From NCBI RefSeq assembly GCF_900537995.1, contig NZ_LR027880.1:2178001-2242000 (forward strand): a stretch of 64,000 nucleotides of DNA. The letters run 5' to 3'. This DNA is from Roseburia intestinalis L1-82 (lineage in GTDB: Bacteria; Bacillota; Clostridia; Lachnospirales; Lachnospiraceae). A program made the position numbers and the translations under genes. Each line of letters starts with the position of its first letter. The stretch's first letter is position 1. This document shows positions 35,279 through 44,940 of this stretch, piece by piece. The notes under the pieces are model-generated. The model made no database searches and was not told the DNA's origin. It saw only the letters and a list, made by a program, of their open reading frames with translations.

Positions 35279-37396
35279 TTATTTTTTCTTTCCTGTGAAT
35301 TTCTTATTGGGAAACTCCATGACAAACTTAAACTGCACTCCGGACTTTTCTTCTCCGTCCTTTGTGTAGTGGTATTCTTCCGTACCGCTCGGAATGATAT
35401 AGGCATCGTATTTCTTGCCCGCCTTGCTTGTAAGCCCCTTTAGCAACGTCTTTTTCCCGTCAAGCAGGCTTTCCACCTGTTCATCTGACAGGGAAACGCC
35501 CATGATCCGGCTTACATTCATGCCGCACTTATTCTTGCAGAAAGCTCCGTATTTTCCCTTTACCACCTCTCCGCCGCAGTTCGGACATTTACCAAGTACC
35601 TTCTGCTCCTGTGCGAACATCTTTTTCTGCTCGTCACTGACTTCGTGGTAGGTGTGGATTAAGTCAGATACCATTGTTTCAATATCTGCCATAAAGTCCT
35701 CACGCTCCATCTCTCCCTTTGCAACAAGGGTAAGGGCATTTTCCCAATCAGCGGTAAGTTTCGGTGACTTTACCACATCGGGAAGCACCGTAATCAGCTT
35801 CATTCCATCCTCTGTCGGTATGATCTGCTTTTTCTCACGCTTCACGAAACCGTCCTTGACTAACTTCTCTATAATGTCTGCTCTGGTGGCAGGTGTACCG
35901 AGTCCTTTGCGCTCCACATCGTCAGTCATGTCCTCGTTTCCGGCTCGTTCCATTGCAGACAAAAGGGAATCTTCAGTGTAATGTTTTGGCGGCTGTGTGA
36001 AATGCTCGGAAACCTTTGTCTGCTCCACTGCAATCATCATGCCCTCATGAAGCTCCGGCAGTTTCTTTTCTTCCTCTGCATCCGATTTATCCTCTGCGGT
36101 TTTATAGGAATTTTTGAAGAAATCCTCAAATTCCTTCCATCCATTTTTCCACACTTCCTTGCCAGATACCTTAAATACAGTATTGTTGCAGGTAATCACT
36201 GCCTTTGTGGAATTATAAATATGCTTCTCCCCGGTCGCACACAGCAGACGGTTTGCACAAAGGGAAAGTATCTTCATTTCGCTCTCCGGGATTGCCTTTA
36301 AGTCCTGCTTGATGATCTCCATGGTAGGAATGATTGCGTGGTGGTCCGTCACTTTCTTGCTGTTCAAAATTCTTTTAATATCTGGATTGAACATGATATT
36401 CTGCTCAAATAACAGAGAATTGAAAATCGCTTCGATCACATTTTTTGCAGTACCTTCCATGTCATCGGAAAGATACTGGCTGTCTGTTCTTGGATAAGTC
36501 ACTAACTTTTTCTCATAAAGGCTCTGCGTATATTCCAATGTCTGCTTGGCAGTAAAACCAAACAGACGGTTTGCATCCCTCTGAAGTGTTGTAAGGTCAT
36601 AGAGCTTCGGCGGTGCTACCCACTTTTCTTCCTTTACCACGGAAGTGACAAGAGCCTGTCCGTTTTCACAGGCTCCTGCAATCCTCTCTGCTTCCGTTTT
36701 ATCACTGATATGCTCTGATACCGCATCCAGACCATTTCCCATGATGTGAGCCATATAATAGGCTTCTTTCTTGAAATTCATGATTTTGCTTTCACGATCC
36801 ACCAGCATGGCAAGTGTCGGTGTCTGCACTCTGCCAACCTTCAATGCCTTACCGCCATATAATACCGTAAAAAGTCTTGTCCCATTGATACCCACAAGCC
36901 AGTCTGCTTCCTGCCTGCATAATGCTGAATGATACAAGTTATCATAGTCGCTGCCTGGGCGAAGATTATGGAAGCCGTCACGGATAGCACTCTCCTCCAT
37001 AGAAGAAATCCATAACCGCTTCATCGGTTTTCTGCACCCTGCCATGTTGTAGGTCAGGCGGAAAATCAATTCTCCCTCCCTTCCGGCATCGGTTGCACAC
37101 ACAACAGCATCTACCCTGTCATCATGCATGAGCTTTTTCAAAATCTGATACTGTGCTTTTGTATCACTTTTCACTTCATGCTGCCATTCCTGCGGAATGA
37201 TTGGAAGGCTCTCATAGCTCCATTTCTTCCATGCTTCCTCATAGCTTTCCGGCTGTGCCAGTTCTACCAGATGTCCCACACACCATGATACCAGATACTC
37301 ATTGCCTTCCAAATATCCGTCCTTACGCTGTGTGGCACCAAGAACTGCCGCAATGCTCTGTGCCACACTCGGCTTCTCTGCAATTACAAGCTCCAT
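35279..37396 (-). CDS. topB: DNA topoisomerase III (TopB-like)
   Basis: The 705-aa type IA topoisomerase has an N-terminal TOPRIM domain (MELVIAEKPSVAQSIAAVLG, DAGREGELIFR), the active-site region KLVTYPRTDSQYL near residue 300 (Tyr in TYPRT), and a zinc-finger-like C-terminal part (CPNCGGEVVKGKYGAFCKNK). It decatenates and relaxes single-stranded regions, and on conjugative elements helps resolve transferred DNA. It starts within three bases of the DUF4366 stop. Confidence 0.95.
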   Translation of the reverse strand: MELVIAEKPSVAQSIAAVLGATQRKDGYLEGNEYLVSWCVGHLVELAQPESYEEAWKKWSYESLPIIPQEWQHEVKSDTKAQYQILKKLMHDDRVDAVVCATDAGREGELIFRLTYNMAGCRKPMKRLWISSMEESAIRDGFHNLRPGSDYDNLYHSALCRQEADWLVGINGTRLFTVLYGGKALKVGRVQTPTLAMLVDRESKIMNFKKEAYYMAHIMGNGLDAVSEHISDKTEAERIAGACENGQALVTSVVKEEKWVAPPKLYDLTTLQRDANRLFGFTAKQTLEYTQSLYEKKLVTYPRTDSQYLSDDMEGTAKNVIEAIFNSLLFEQNIMFNPDIKRILNSKKVTDHHAIIPTMEIIKQDLKAIPESEMKILSLCANRLLCATGEKHIYNSTKAVITCNNTVFKVSGKEVWKNGWKEFEDFFKNSYKTAEDKSDAEEEKKLPELHEGMMIAVEQTKVSEHFTQPPKHYTEDSLLSAMERAGNEDMTDDVERKGLGTPATRADIIEKLVKDGFVKREKKQIIPTEDGMKLITVLPDVVKSPKLTADWENALTLVAKGEMEREDFMADIETMVSDLIHTYHEVSDEQKKMFAQEQKVLGKCPNCGGEVVKGKYGAFCKNKCGMNVSRIMGVSLSDEQVESLLDGKKTLLKGLTSKAGKKYDAYIIPSGTEEYHYTKDGEEKSGVQFKFVMEFPNKKFTGKKK

Positions 37397-37398
37397 CT

Positions 37399-39153
37399 CT
37401 ATTCCTCCCCATTTTCTTCATCATTCTCGTTGTTGTTATCTTCATTGTCATTCTCGTCTGTGTCTACTGATTCTGTATCATCACCACCATTTATGAATGC
37501 TTCGTCGGAATCCTGCTCGGTTTCTTCCTCGTCATCATAATCGTAGTCCTCGTCAAGCTCGTCCTCATCTTCATCCTCATCAATGAAGTTTTCCTTTTTC
37601 TTCTTGGATTTCACAACATATACCACTCCGATCACAGCTACCGCAGCAATGCCCATTAAAATATATGTAAAGCCGGAACCATCTGCTTTTGCGGTATCCT
37701 CTTTCGGCTCACTTGTATCTTCCGTGCTATCTTCGGTGCTGTCCTCAACACTTTCTGCTCCCTGTGTTTTATCTCCTGTGGTATCAGCATTATTGTTTGA
37801 TAATGCGCTGTCTTTGGTAGGGATTGCAGATTCCAATGCCGCTGAATTTTTCGGAAGTGTCTCGCTGTTATCCGCTGTGGTATTCAGCAGGTCGTTTTCA
37901 CTGACTTCTGTAAGGAAATACACCTTTTCATCTTCCCCATCACGATCAATCACAAGATAAAATACCTTTTCTGATGCAGTCTGGATTGTGTAAAATTCCT
38001 TGCCTTTTTCTGTGGTCTGGCTGTCACTGCTCTGGTCTGCATCCTTAGAAATATCTCCCGTACTTGGAGATTGCTTTGCTGTTGCGGAACTGCTTGAAGT
38101 TGTTCCACTGCCTGTCTGGGAAACTGTATTTCCATTCACATCCGTTTTCGTATGCTCCGTAACCTGTGCGGTTGCAGAGCTTGGCTTGGTTGCAGACGCA
38201 TCCACCGGAAGCTGCTGTGCCGGATCTTTTTCACTGCTGTCCTTATTCTCCGGATCGGTGTAATACGGATTGGCTGTTTTATAGATTTCAGAGGTATTTC
38301 CTGCATTATCCATGGCAGAAATCGTGAAATACTGATACCCTGCATCGAACTGTTGCAGACGGATATTCAAGGCTCCATTCGTATGCTCTGTAAACTCATA
38401 GCCATTGACATAGATTGCCTTGATACCGGAATCCGTATCATGTGCCTGAATGCTCAAAAGACCGTCGCTGACTGCCGCATTTAAGGTAGGCTTTGTAAAA
38501 TCAAAGCACTTGATGTAGCGGTTTTTCTCGTAGGTCTTGCCCTTCTGGTCTGTGACCTGCACATAAATGGTGCTGTTCTCGGAAATCTCTATGTGCATAT
38601 CCTCGGTAATGTCCGTCCAGCTTCCATTCTGTCCGACTTTTGCCTTTACTGTCTGAATGGTAAAATTACCGGAAACTATCGTATCTTCCACCTTGACAGT
38701 TACCTTAGTGGTATCATTATGCCATCCAGACGGTGTATTGATTGTGATTTTTACACTCGGATTGATATAGGCACATTCCTTGTAATCCTTTGCACACACC
38801 TCACAATCTTCATTTACTGCATACTGACTGCATTTTTCCTTGCAGGTGCATTTTGCGGCAGGCTGTGTCTCCTCAGTTGTGCCTTCTGTGGAATTTTCTG
38901 TTGTATTCTCCGTGGACTGCTCTGTATGATTTTCTCCACTACCGGAACTGTCCTTGTTATCAGTGCCGGACGCTGTGCTTTCTGCACTGCCTTCTTCTGC
39001 CGCACTCTCTGTTTTCTGCTCTGCGGTATCCTCCGCATGAACCTCCACAGTATTTGCCCTGTTGGCAAAAAATGCCCCAATCGGCATACAAAAAAGTATT
39101 GCCGATAGCATAAGGGACACCACTGCCCTAGCCGATAATCTCCTGTTTTTCAT
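37399..39153 (-). CDS. DUF4366 cell-surface protein (CD1107 family)
   Basis: From the ATG at 39153 (AAGGAGG upstream) the 584-aa protein has a signal peptide (MKNRRLSARAVVSLMLSAIL), a Ser/Thr/Glu-rich extracellular part, a Cys cluster (CTCKEKCSQYAVNEDCEVC), an Ig-like domain, a membrane helix (YILMGIAAVAVIGVVYVV) and a very acidic C-terminal tail. This is the layout of the CD1107/DUF4366 family on Clostridia ICEs. It probably sits at the membrane with the transfer machine. It overlaps the DUF4315 gene. Confidence 0.85.
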   Translation of the reverse strand: MKNRRLSARAVVSLMLSAILFCMPIGAFFANRANTVEVHAEDTAEQKTESAAEEGSAESTASGTDNKDSSGSGENHTEQSTENTTENSTEGTTEETQPAAKCTCKEKCSQYAVNEDCEVCAKDYKECAYINPSVKITINTPSGWHNDTTKVTVKVEDTIVSGNFTIQTVKAKVGQNGSWTDITEDMHIEISENSTIYVQVTDQKGKTYEKNRYIKCFDFTKPTLNAAVSDGLLSIQAHDTDSGIKAIYVNGYEFTEHTNGALNIRLQQFDAGYQYFTISAMDNAGNTSEIYKTANPYYTDPENKDSSEKDPAQQLPVDASATKPSSATAQVTEHTKTDVNGNTVSQTGSGTTSSSSATAKQSPSTGDISKDADQSSDSQTTEKGKEFYTIQTASEKVFYLVIDRDGEDEKVYFLTEVSENDLLNTTADNSETLPKNSAALESAIPTKDSALSNNNADTTGDKTQGAESVEDSTEDSTEDTSEPKEDTAKADGSGFTYILMGIAAVAVIGVVYVVKSKKKKENFIDEDEDEDELDEDYDYDDEEETEQDSDEAFINGGDDTESVDTDENDNEDNNNENDEENGEE

Positions 39154-39391
39154 TAGTCGAATCCTCCTTTTCCTGTTCCCGTTTCTGTAATAGATTTCTG
39201 ACTTCATCCTCACTGAGCTTATTAAGCATCTGCAATCGCTCGGATGAGATTTTATATTTCCGAATGATCTTCATGGCTTCGGCATCCTCCGCCATCTGTT
39301 TCTGCTCTGCAAGGTCTTTTTCCTTTGCCTGTAGCTGTGCTATCTGCTCCCTGACCTTTTTAAGCTGTGAATTGATTCGCTCTACTGACAA
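39128..39391 (-). CDS. DUF4315-family protein (87 aa)
   Basis: The product MSVERINSQLKKVREQIAQL is a short coiled coil with a second helix (MKIIRKYKISSERLQMLNKL) and a basic/acidic tail. It matches DUF4315, always found between the NlpC/P60 hydrolase and DUF4366 genes of these elements. Its end overlaps the DUF4366 start by 26 bases. Confidence 0.85.
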   Translation of the reverse strand: MSVERINSQLKKVREQIAQLQAKEKDLAEQKQMAEDAEAMKIIRKYKISSERLQMLNKLSEDEVRNLLQKREQEKEDSTNEKQEIIG

Positions 39392-39409
39392 AAATAATTC
39401 CTCCCTTCG

Positions 39410-42100
39410 CTAATTCAATCTTCCAAAACCATAAAAATGGCTCTGCCAGTAAGAGGTATTGATTGAGGTGTACTGGATTGGATCGCCACAATGCACCATC
39501 GTACCGTTTCCGCAGTAAATGCCAACGTGTGTAACCGGACGTCCCGCATTATAAGTTCCGGTAAAAAAGATAATATCCCCTGCCTTTGCGTCTGCCGCTG
39601 ATACCGGAGTACACTGGTCATAAATGCCCTGTGCGGTGGTTCTTGGCAGGTTATGTACGCCGCTGTTTGTAAATACCCAACATACAAAGCCAGAACAATC
39701 AAAACTTGCCGGAGCTGTTCCTCCAAAGGTGTATGGCATTCCCAGATACCTGTTTGCTTCCCGCATAAGCGTCTGTACGGTTGCATCATCATAAGATTCC
39801 GGTGGTATCACATTGCCGGTTCCTCCTCCGGTGCCGCCCGGTGTTTCTCCATAAATGGTCTGTTCTCCTGCTTCAAAATAAAATAACGGGTTATAATACT
39901 CCCCGTTATACAAGCACTCGATATGAAGGTGGCTTCCGGTACTGCTTCCTGTATTTCCGCTTTTACCTATATTGTCACCTTTTTTTACACTCTGCCCTGC
40001 GGACACATTTAAGCTGTCCATGTGGGCATATTTTGTGGTATATCCCTTACTGTCCGTAATCACCACATAATTCCCATAATAGGAATCGTAAGCTGCTTCC
40101 ATAACCGTTCCATCATGTGCTGCATGTACCATGGTTCCAGTCGGTACTGCTATATCCACACCCCTGTGAATCTCCTCGTCTCCTGTGTTTGGATTTTTCC
40201 GGTAGCCATAATAACTGCTGATATAGTAGTACCAGTAGTAATCCACGGGTGTTCCAAATACCTGTAACCCGCCTTTTGTCTCCGTGTAGGCGGCAAAGAT
40301 TTCTGCCTGTTCCGTATCCATACGTCCGGCAACAATGCTCTCAAGAGGTGTGACCGTTAAAGTGACTCGAAGGATTGTTACGATATATTCTTCTTCCTCC
40401 TCATACTCGTATTCCTCGGTACTGATGCTTCCATCTGCATTTGTAACTGTTCTGGTTCCGGTCTTTGTGACTGTCCTTGTCCGTGTCTCCTCCACTTCCT
40501 CAGTAGTAAGGGAATACATGGCATCAAATAATTCCTGAATTTCACTCTCCATTTCTGCGGCAGTAAATTCCGTATGGACTGCGGAAAGATAACTGATCAG
40601 TGTATATGGATCATGCCCGATTGCACCAAGGTTATAATCGTATTCATCATATCCCGGATAATCAGTTTCAATCCGGTCAATCTTGTTTTGCAGCTCCATT
40701 TCCTTTTCTGTAAAAGATAAATCTGCTGCATCAATCTCTGCCGGAAGGCTAAGATATGTGCTTGCCATCGTTGTTGTCACAGTTCCGGTAAACATGGAAC
40801 CGCAGCTTGATAATGCCGACATGATCATAATAAGCAGAAGAGCAAAAATACCCACTGTGATAATCAGTGTTTTATTTTTTGTGGCAATCTCCTGTAACTT
40901 CTTTGCAATGCCGGTTGCAGCATTGGCTGTCTTTGTAAATGTTTCCTTTGCAGTCTTGGCTTCTGCTCCTGCCCGCCTTGCCTTGGCATACTCACGCTTG
41001 ATACGCTGTTTCTGTAGCTGCCTTTGCAACTGCTTCTTTGGACTGTTGCCCTTTAGATGTGGATTTTCACTGATGAATTTCTCATACTCCAGCTTCATAT
41101 CCGCTGTGACCTGTTTTTTCTGCAATCGCTCTAATCGGTCACGCTTTCTCTGTGCCTTGCTCTTGCGGTGATATTTCATGTAATGGTAAACATCTTCTGC
41201 ACGCTGTTCTGTCTTATGTGCACCCTCCACAGCAGAATTATCCTTTTCTGTCTCTGCAATCTTTCGATGCACAAAATACATATTTTCGGTCTGGAGTTTG
41301 TGAACCGCAGCTTTTCCAAGTCCGTCAGGCTTGAATGGCTTCTCCACTTCCACCGGAACCACCACATACTTTGCTTTTCCGGTCTGTTCATCAAAGACAC
41401 GTTTCATCTCATACTGCCGCTTTTTCGGCATCTTGTCCTTTGCTTTCTGTAACTTCTGACGACTCTTTTCCGACTTATCAAAAGCCTTCTGTACTTTTTT
41501 GTCGGTAAATTCTTCCGCCTGTCCCTGCGAAAATGTGGCATCCTTTGTCTGGAAATCTCCATAATCGGACTGCTTTGTATTTTCTGACTTCGCACGCTCT
41601 CTGTGTGCGTGTTCTCTCTGCACACGCCCTTTGTGATATTTTCCTTTTTCCTCAGACCGTTGGTAGGTGTCCCTGACATGAACCTCATTTTCCATCGTGC
41701 TGTCAGAATCCCCCGGCTGTTCCTCCTGCATGAAACTGTTTTCCTTTAAGAATGCCTTTTCCGCATCGGCTTCTGACTTCTGGACATTGTGACCAGAAGT
41801 GTTCTGTTGCTGTTGCAACTGACGGTAATATTTCTTTTTATTGCCCGTTTTTCTCTCTGCTCCAGTTTCCGACTTTTGGACATTGTGACCAGAAGTTACA
41901 TTTTTTGTATCACTGCCATGGTTCGCATCCCGTGGCAGATTGCTCACAGGCTTCTCATTGGCATGAAAATGATTTTCCGTAGGAAAGGTGTTATCCTGCC
42001 TGTGTTCTGTGTGTTTTGCTCCAGTCACTTCCTTATCCTTGGAAAATGTCTCTTTTTCAAATGCCTTTACTGCCTGCTTCTTCTGTCTTTTTTCTGCCAT
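39410..42100 (-). CDS. Conjugation cell-wall hydrolase (M23 + NlpC/P60), 896 aa
   Basis: A long charged cytoplasmic N-terminus (1-400, Lys/Glu/Gln-rich) leads to a membrane helix near 405-425 (TLIITVGIFALLLIMIMSAL). An M23 peptidase-like domain follows (HRGVDIAVPTGTMVHAAHDG near 645, GSHLHIE), then a Gly-rich linker and an NlpC/P60 domain (FDCSGFVCWVF near 803, THVGIYCGNG). It should open peptidoglycan for the transfer channel. The N-terminus contains TSGHNVQKSE twice, encoded by two copies of the 25-bp hairpin repeat. Its start overlaps the VirB4 stop region. Confidence 0.93.
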   Translation of the reverse strand: MAEKRQKKQAVKAFEKETFSKDKEVTGAKHTEHRQDNTFPTENHFHANEKPVSNLPRDANHGSDTKNVTSGHNVQKSETGAERKTGNKKKYYRQLQQQQNTSGHNVQKSEADAEKAFLKENSFMQEEQPGDSDSTMENEVHVRDTYQRSEEKGKYHKGRVQREHAHRERAKSENTKQSDYGDFQTKDATFSQGQAEEFTDKKVQKAFDKSEKSRQKLQKAKDKMPKKRQYEMKRVFDEQTGKAKYVVVPVEVEKPFKPDGLGKAAVHKLQTENMYFVHRKIAETEKDNSAVEGAHKTEQRAEDVYHYMKYHRKSKAQRKRDRLERLQKKQVTADMKLEYEKFISENPHLKGNSPKKQLQRQLQKQRIKREYAKARRAGAEAKTAKETFTKTANAATGIAKKLQEIATKNKTLIITVGIFALLLIMIMSALSSCGSMFTGTVTTTMASTYLSLPAEIDAADLSFTEKEMELQNKIDRIETDYPGYDEYDYNLGAIGHDPYTLISYLSAVHTEFTAAEMESEIQELFDAMYSLTTEEVEETRTRTVTKTGTRTVTNADGSISTEEYEYEEEEEYIVTILRVTLTVTPLESIVAGRMDTEQAEIFAAYTETKGGLQVFGTPVDYYWYYYISSYYGYRKNPNTGDEEIHRGVDIAVPTGTMVHAAHDGTVMEAAYDSYYGNYVVITDSKGYTTKYAHMDSLNVSAGQSVKKGDNIGKSGNTGSSTGSHLHIECLYNGEYYNPLFYFEAGEQTIYGETPGGTGGGTGNVIPPESYDDATVQTLMREANRYLGMPYTFGGTAPASFDCSGFVCWVFTNSGVHNLPRTTAQGIYDQCTPVSAADAKAGDIIFFTGTYNAGRPVTHVGIYCGNGTMVHCGDPIQYTSINTSYWQSHFYGFGRLN
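41776..41800. repeat. 25-bp hairpin repeat, copy 1 (coding)
   Basis: ACTTCTGG-N9-CCAGAAGT, with the middle ACATTGTGA on the plus strand. It is inside the hydrolase gene, where the minus strand encodes TSGHNVQKSE. Confidence 0.8.
41872..41896. repeat. 25-bp hairpin repeat, copy 2 (coding)
   Basis: Same as copy 1 except for one change (ACTTTTGG on the left arm). It encodes the first TSGHNVQKSE of the hydrolase and lies 96 bases from copy 1. Confidence 0.75.
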
Positions 42101-42101
42101 T

Positions 42102-44573
42102 TTATATTGCGTCCTCCTTCTGCACCGATTCCTCCGGCTTGGTATTCATAATTCTGTAAGTCTTGGTGTCTGTCGGATATTTGTCTACAAATGGAATTAC
42201 CACATTGTCAAACAGTATCAGACCACTTCCCGGCTCGGAGTTGGTGACATAGGAAAGCTGCTTATCAGATAGTCCCAGTTTATCAGCGAGAATTGCCTGA
42301 TCTTTGGCATTCTGATTTAACAGATACACAAAATCGCTGTTACCCAAAATACCTTCAATCTCCTCAGAACGAAGAAAATCGCCCACGTTCTGCGTCAAAC
42401 CTGTCGGAATACCGCCCCATTTTCTGAAACGCTTCCAGATTTCCACGGAATAAATAGCTGTCTGCTTCTCCTTCAGAAGAAGGTGGAACTCATCACAGTA
42501 ATAACGGGTAGCAATCTTTCGCTCCCTGTTCTGCGATACCCTGTTCCAAACCGCATCCTGCACGATTAACATACCCAGCTCTTTCAACTGATTTCCCAAG
42601 TCTCTGATGTCAAAGCACATGATACGGTTGCCGCTGTCCACATTGGTATGGTGGTTGAAGTAATTCTGTGAACCATGCACATACAGCACAAGGCTGTTTG
42701 CGATACGCTCTGCCTTTGGATTTTTGTGTGCTAACAGGGCATCATATAAATCCTCCAACAGCGGCATATTTTCCGGCACCGGATTTTCAAAATATTTATC
42801 GTAAATATGACGGATGCATTCGTCGATGATACCTTTCTCATCATTCTCCAGACCGTCCTTGCCACCTGCAATCAGATCACACAATGTAATGATAAAATCG
42901 GATTTCAGCTTTAACGCTTCCTTATCCCCCTTATGGGATAACTGTATATCCATAGGGTTCAGATAGTCTTTGGAATTGGTGGCAAGTTTTACCACCTGTC
43001 CATGTAGTGCTGCCACAAGAGCAAAATACTCTCCCTCCGGATCGCAGATGATAATATCGTCCTTTGTGATAAGAAAACAGCTTAAAATCTCACGCTTTGC
43101 ACTAAAACTCTTACCACTTCCGGGAGTACCTAAGATAACTCCGTTTGGTGTACGGAGCCTTTTGCGGTCTGCCATGATCATGTTGTTGCTGAGTGCATTT
43201 AATCCGTAATAGATTGCCGGTGCAGGCATAAATAATTCCTGTGTGCAGAATGGTACTAAGATTGCGGTACTCTTTGTGGAAAGGGTACGCTCAATTCCGG
43301 TTTCATTGCACCCAATCGGTGCAGATGCCATAAGGCCCTGCTCCTGTAAATACTGTAAACATCTGAGGTCACAGTTTGCCTGCTGAATGATACCGGACAC
43401 TCTCTGCATTAAGCTCTCCAGTTCCCGCTTGGTTCTGCCATAACAGGTAATAAGGAATGTCATATTGATCATCTTCTGATTGCTCGTATTCAAATCATCC
43501 AGAAATTCCAGCGTATCCTTTTCATAGGTCACAATATCCGTTGGAAGAATATCCATATCGTAACCGCTTCGGACTGCCTTTTTCTGCTCCTCAATCTTCA
43601 TCTTCTGGATATTGGAAATGACCGCTTTTAACTTCTTGATTGCCTTTACCGGATCTTCCGTCTGCATGTGCATGGAAATCGTAAGATTAGCATCAATATC
43701 CAGAAGATGCTTGATCAGCTCGTCCGTAAACTTCGGTGCGATAATATCCAGATAGGACACACAGCCATACATATTCCCTGACTTAAAGCGGTTCGGATAG
43801 CGGAAATCAAATCCCGGCGGTGCAATATAGTCCTTGACCGACTTACCGGATTCTGCCAAATCCTTAAATGAAAAACGGAAAGGCTCCATCGTATCCTGAT
43901 TAAAATATTCATGCAGGATGCGCAGTCTTTCCTTTCCGTCCAGTCCCCTCGCAAGGGTTCCTATGTTGTTTAAGTTCCGTATGACATCTTTTTCAATGTT
44001 GTTAAGGCGGCTCTTGGCTTCCTTGTAGCCGTTGCTTTCTACACCAAAAATCAGATATTTTGATTTGATGATACCGTTGTTGCCCTTTGCCGCCTGCTTC
44101 TTTAACATCTCCGTGTATTCCTCACGGATGTCGTTAAAATCATCCTCCTGCCACGGAATGTCAAACTGTTCTGTAAGCATCTGCTCGTTGACCTGCCTGT
44201 TGAAAAGCACCAGTTCAAACTTCACAGACGGATCAAAATAATTGATAAGCTTGCTGTACTGTGCCAGTATGTCCGCCTGGTCATCCACTTCCAGAAGCTC
44301 ATAGTTTATATCAAAAAAATCCACCATCTTTGTATAATAACGGTGGCTGACCTGACAGATACCATCACGGAACATCTTTTCAAAAGTGATCGTCCTTTGT
44401 GCGGTAGTCGGCTTTTCTTTCTCAATGCTCTTTCCCGATAAAATATGCTTTAACTGTATAAGACGCTTCTTTTCTGAAAAGGTAAGACCGCCACTTTTAC
44501 TGTTGTTCCTGCTATTGCCTTTATAACTGCTTTTTCTGCGGCTTTCCGGTTCTGCCTTTTGCTTTTTCTTCAA
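42102..44573 (-). CDS. virB4: VirB4-like conjugation ATPase
   Basis: The 823-aa protein has a Walker A motif VILGTPGSGKSFSAK near residue 480, Walker B-type IIICDPEGEY and RYYCDEFHLLL, and a C-terminal ATPase motif region (GIPTGLTQNVGDFL). It is the energy-supplying ATPase of the type IV secretion channel. Its start lies inside the end of the PrgI-like gene (53-base overlap). Length and motifs are normal for the Gram-positive VirB4/TrsE family. Confidence 0.95.
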   Translation of the reverse strand: MKKKQKAEPESRRKSSYKGNSRNNSKSGGLTFSEKKRLIQLKHILSGKSIEKEKPTTAQRTITFEKMFRDGICQVSHRYYTKMVDFFDINYELLEVDDQADILAQYSKLINYFDPSVKFELVLFNRQVNEQMLTEQFDIPWQEDDFNDIREEYTEMLKKQAAKGNNGIIKSKYLIFGVESNGYKEAKSRLNNIEKDVIRNLNNIGTLARGLDGKERLRILHEYFNQDTMEPFRFSFKDLAESGKSVKDYIAPPGFDFRYPNRFKSGNMYGCVSYLDIIAPKFTDELIKHLLDIDANLTISMHMQTEDPVKAIKKLKAVISNIQKMKIEEQKKAVRSGYDMDILPTDIVTYEKDTLEFLDDLNTSNQKMINMTFLITCYGRTKRELESLMQRVSGIIQQANCDLRCLQYLQEQGLMASAPIGCNETGIERTLSTKSTAILVPFCTQELFMPAPAIYYGLNALSNNMIMADRKRLRTPNGVILGTPGSGKSFSAKREILSCFLITKDDIIICDPEGEYFALVAALHGQVVKLATNSKDYLNPMDIQLSHKGDKEALKLKSDFIITLCDLIAGGKDGLENDEKGIIDECIRHIYDKYFENPVPENMPLLEDLYDALLAHKNPKAERIANSLVLYVHGSQNYFNHHTNVDSGNRIMCFDIRDLGNQLKELGMLIVQDAVWNRVSQNRERKIATRYYCDEFHLLLKEKQTAIYSVEIWKRFRKWGGIPTGLTQNVGDFLRSEEIEGILGNSDFVYLLNQNAKDQAILADKLGLSDKQLSYVTNSEPGSGLILFDNVVIPFVDKYPTDTKTYRIMNTKPEESVQKEDAI

Positions 44574-44928
44574 GATAACGAACCTCCCTTCGTATTTTTT
44601 CTTTCTCTTCCAACTGCTTGTATAAGTTCTCTGTCCGGTATGGTCTTATGCCCGGTGTGAGTATCTTCTGCCGGAGCATAAAATACAAAATCTTCTCCGC
44701 CGGAAACCCGTTTTTCTCATACATCGCAAAAAAGAAGAACGGAAGCATTGCTCCCATCATAAGAAGTGATGCGGCTGATGTCCCGATCAGTCCCTTCGTC
44801 AAAAAATACAGCGGGATGCCCGTTACTGCCGCACCACTGAAACAGATAATCTGTCTCTTTGTTAAATTCAGTGCCACTTTTGTCTTGATACCGGACAAAT
44901 CCTTTGGCACCTGCACAGATATTGCCAT
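44521..44928 (-). CDS. PrgI-family membrane protein
   Basis: The 135-aa product begins MAISVQVPKDLSGIKTKVAL, with two membrane segments (IICFSGAAVTGIPLYFL and SLLMMGAMLPFFFFAMY), and has a basic C-terminus. PrgI proteins are small inner-channel components encoded just before VirB4. The gene overlaps virB4. Confidence 0.92.
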   Translation of the reverse strand: MAISVQVPKDLSGIKTKVALNLTKRQIICFSGAAVTGIPLYFLTKGLIGTSAASLLMMGAMLPFFFFAMYEKNGFPAEKILYFMLRQKILTPGIRPYRTENLYKQLEEKEKIRREVRYLEEKAKGRTGKPQKKQL

Positions 44929-44940
44929 GTCGTTCCTCCC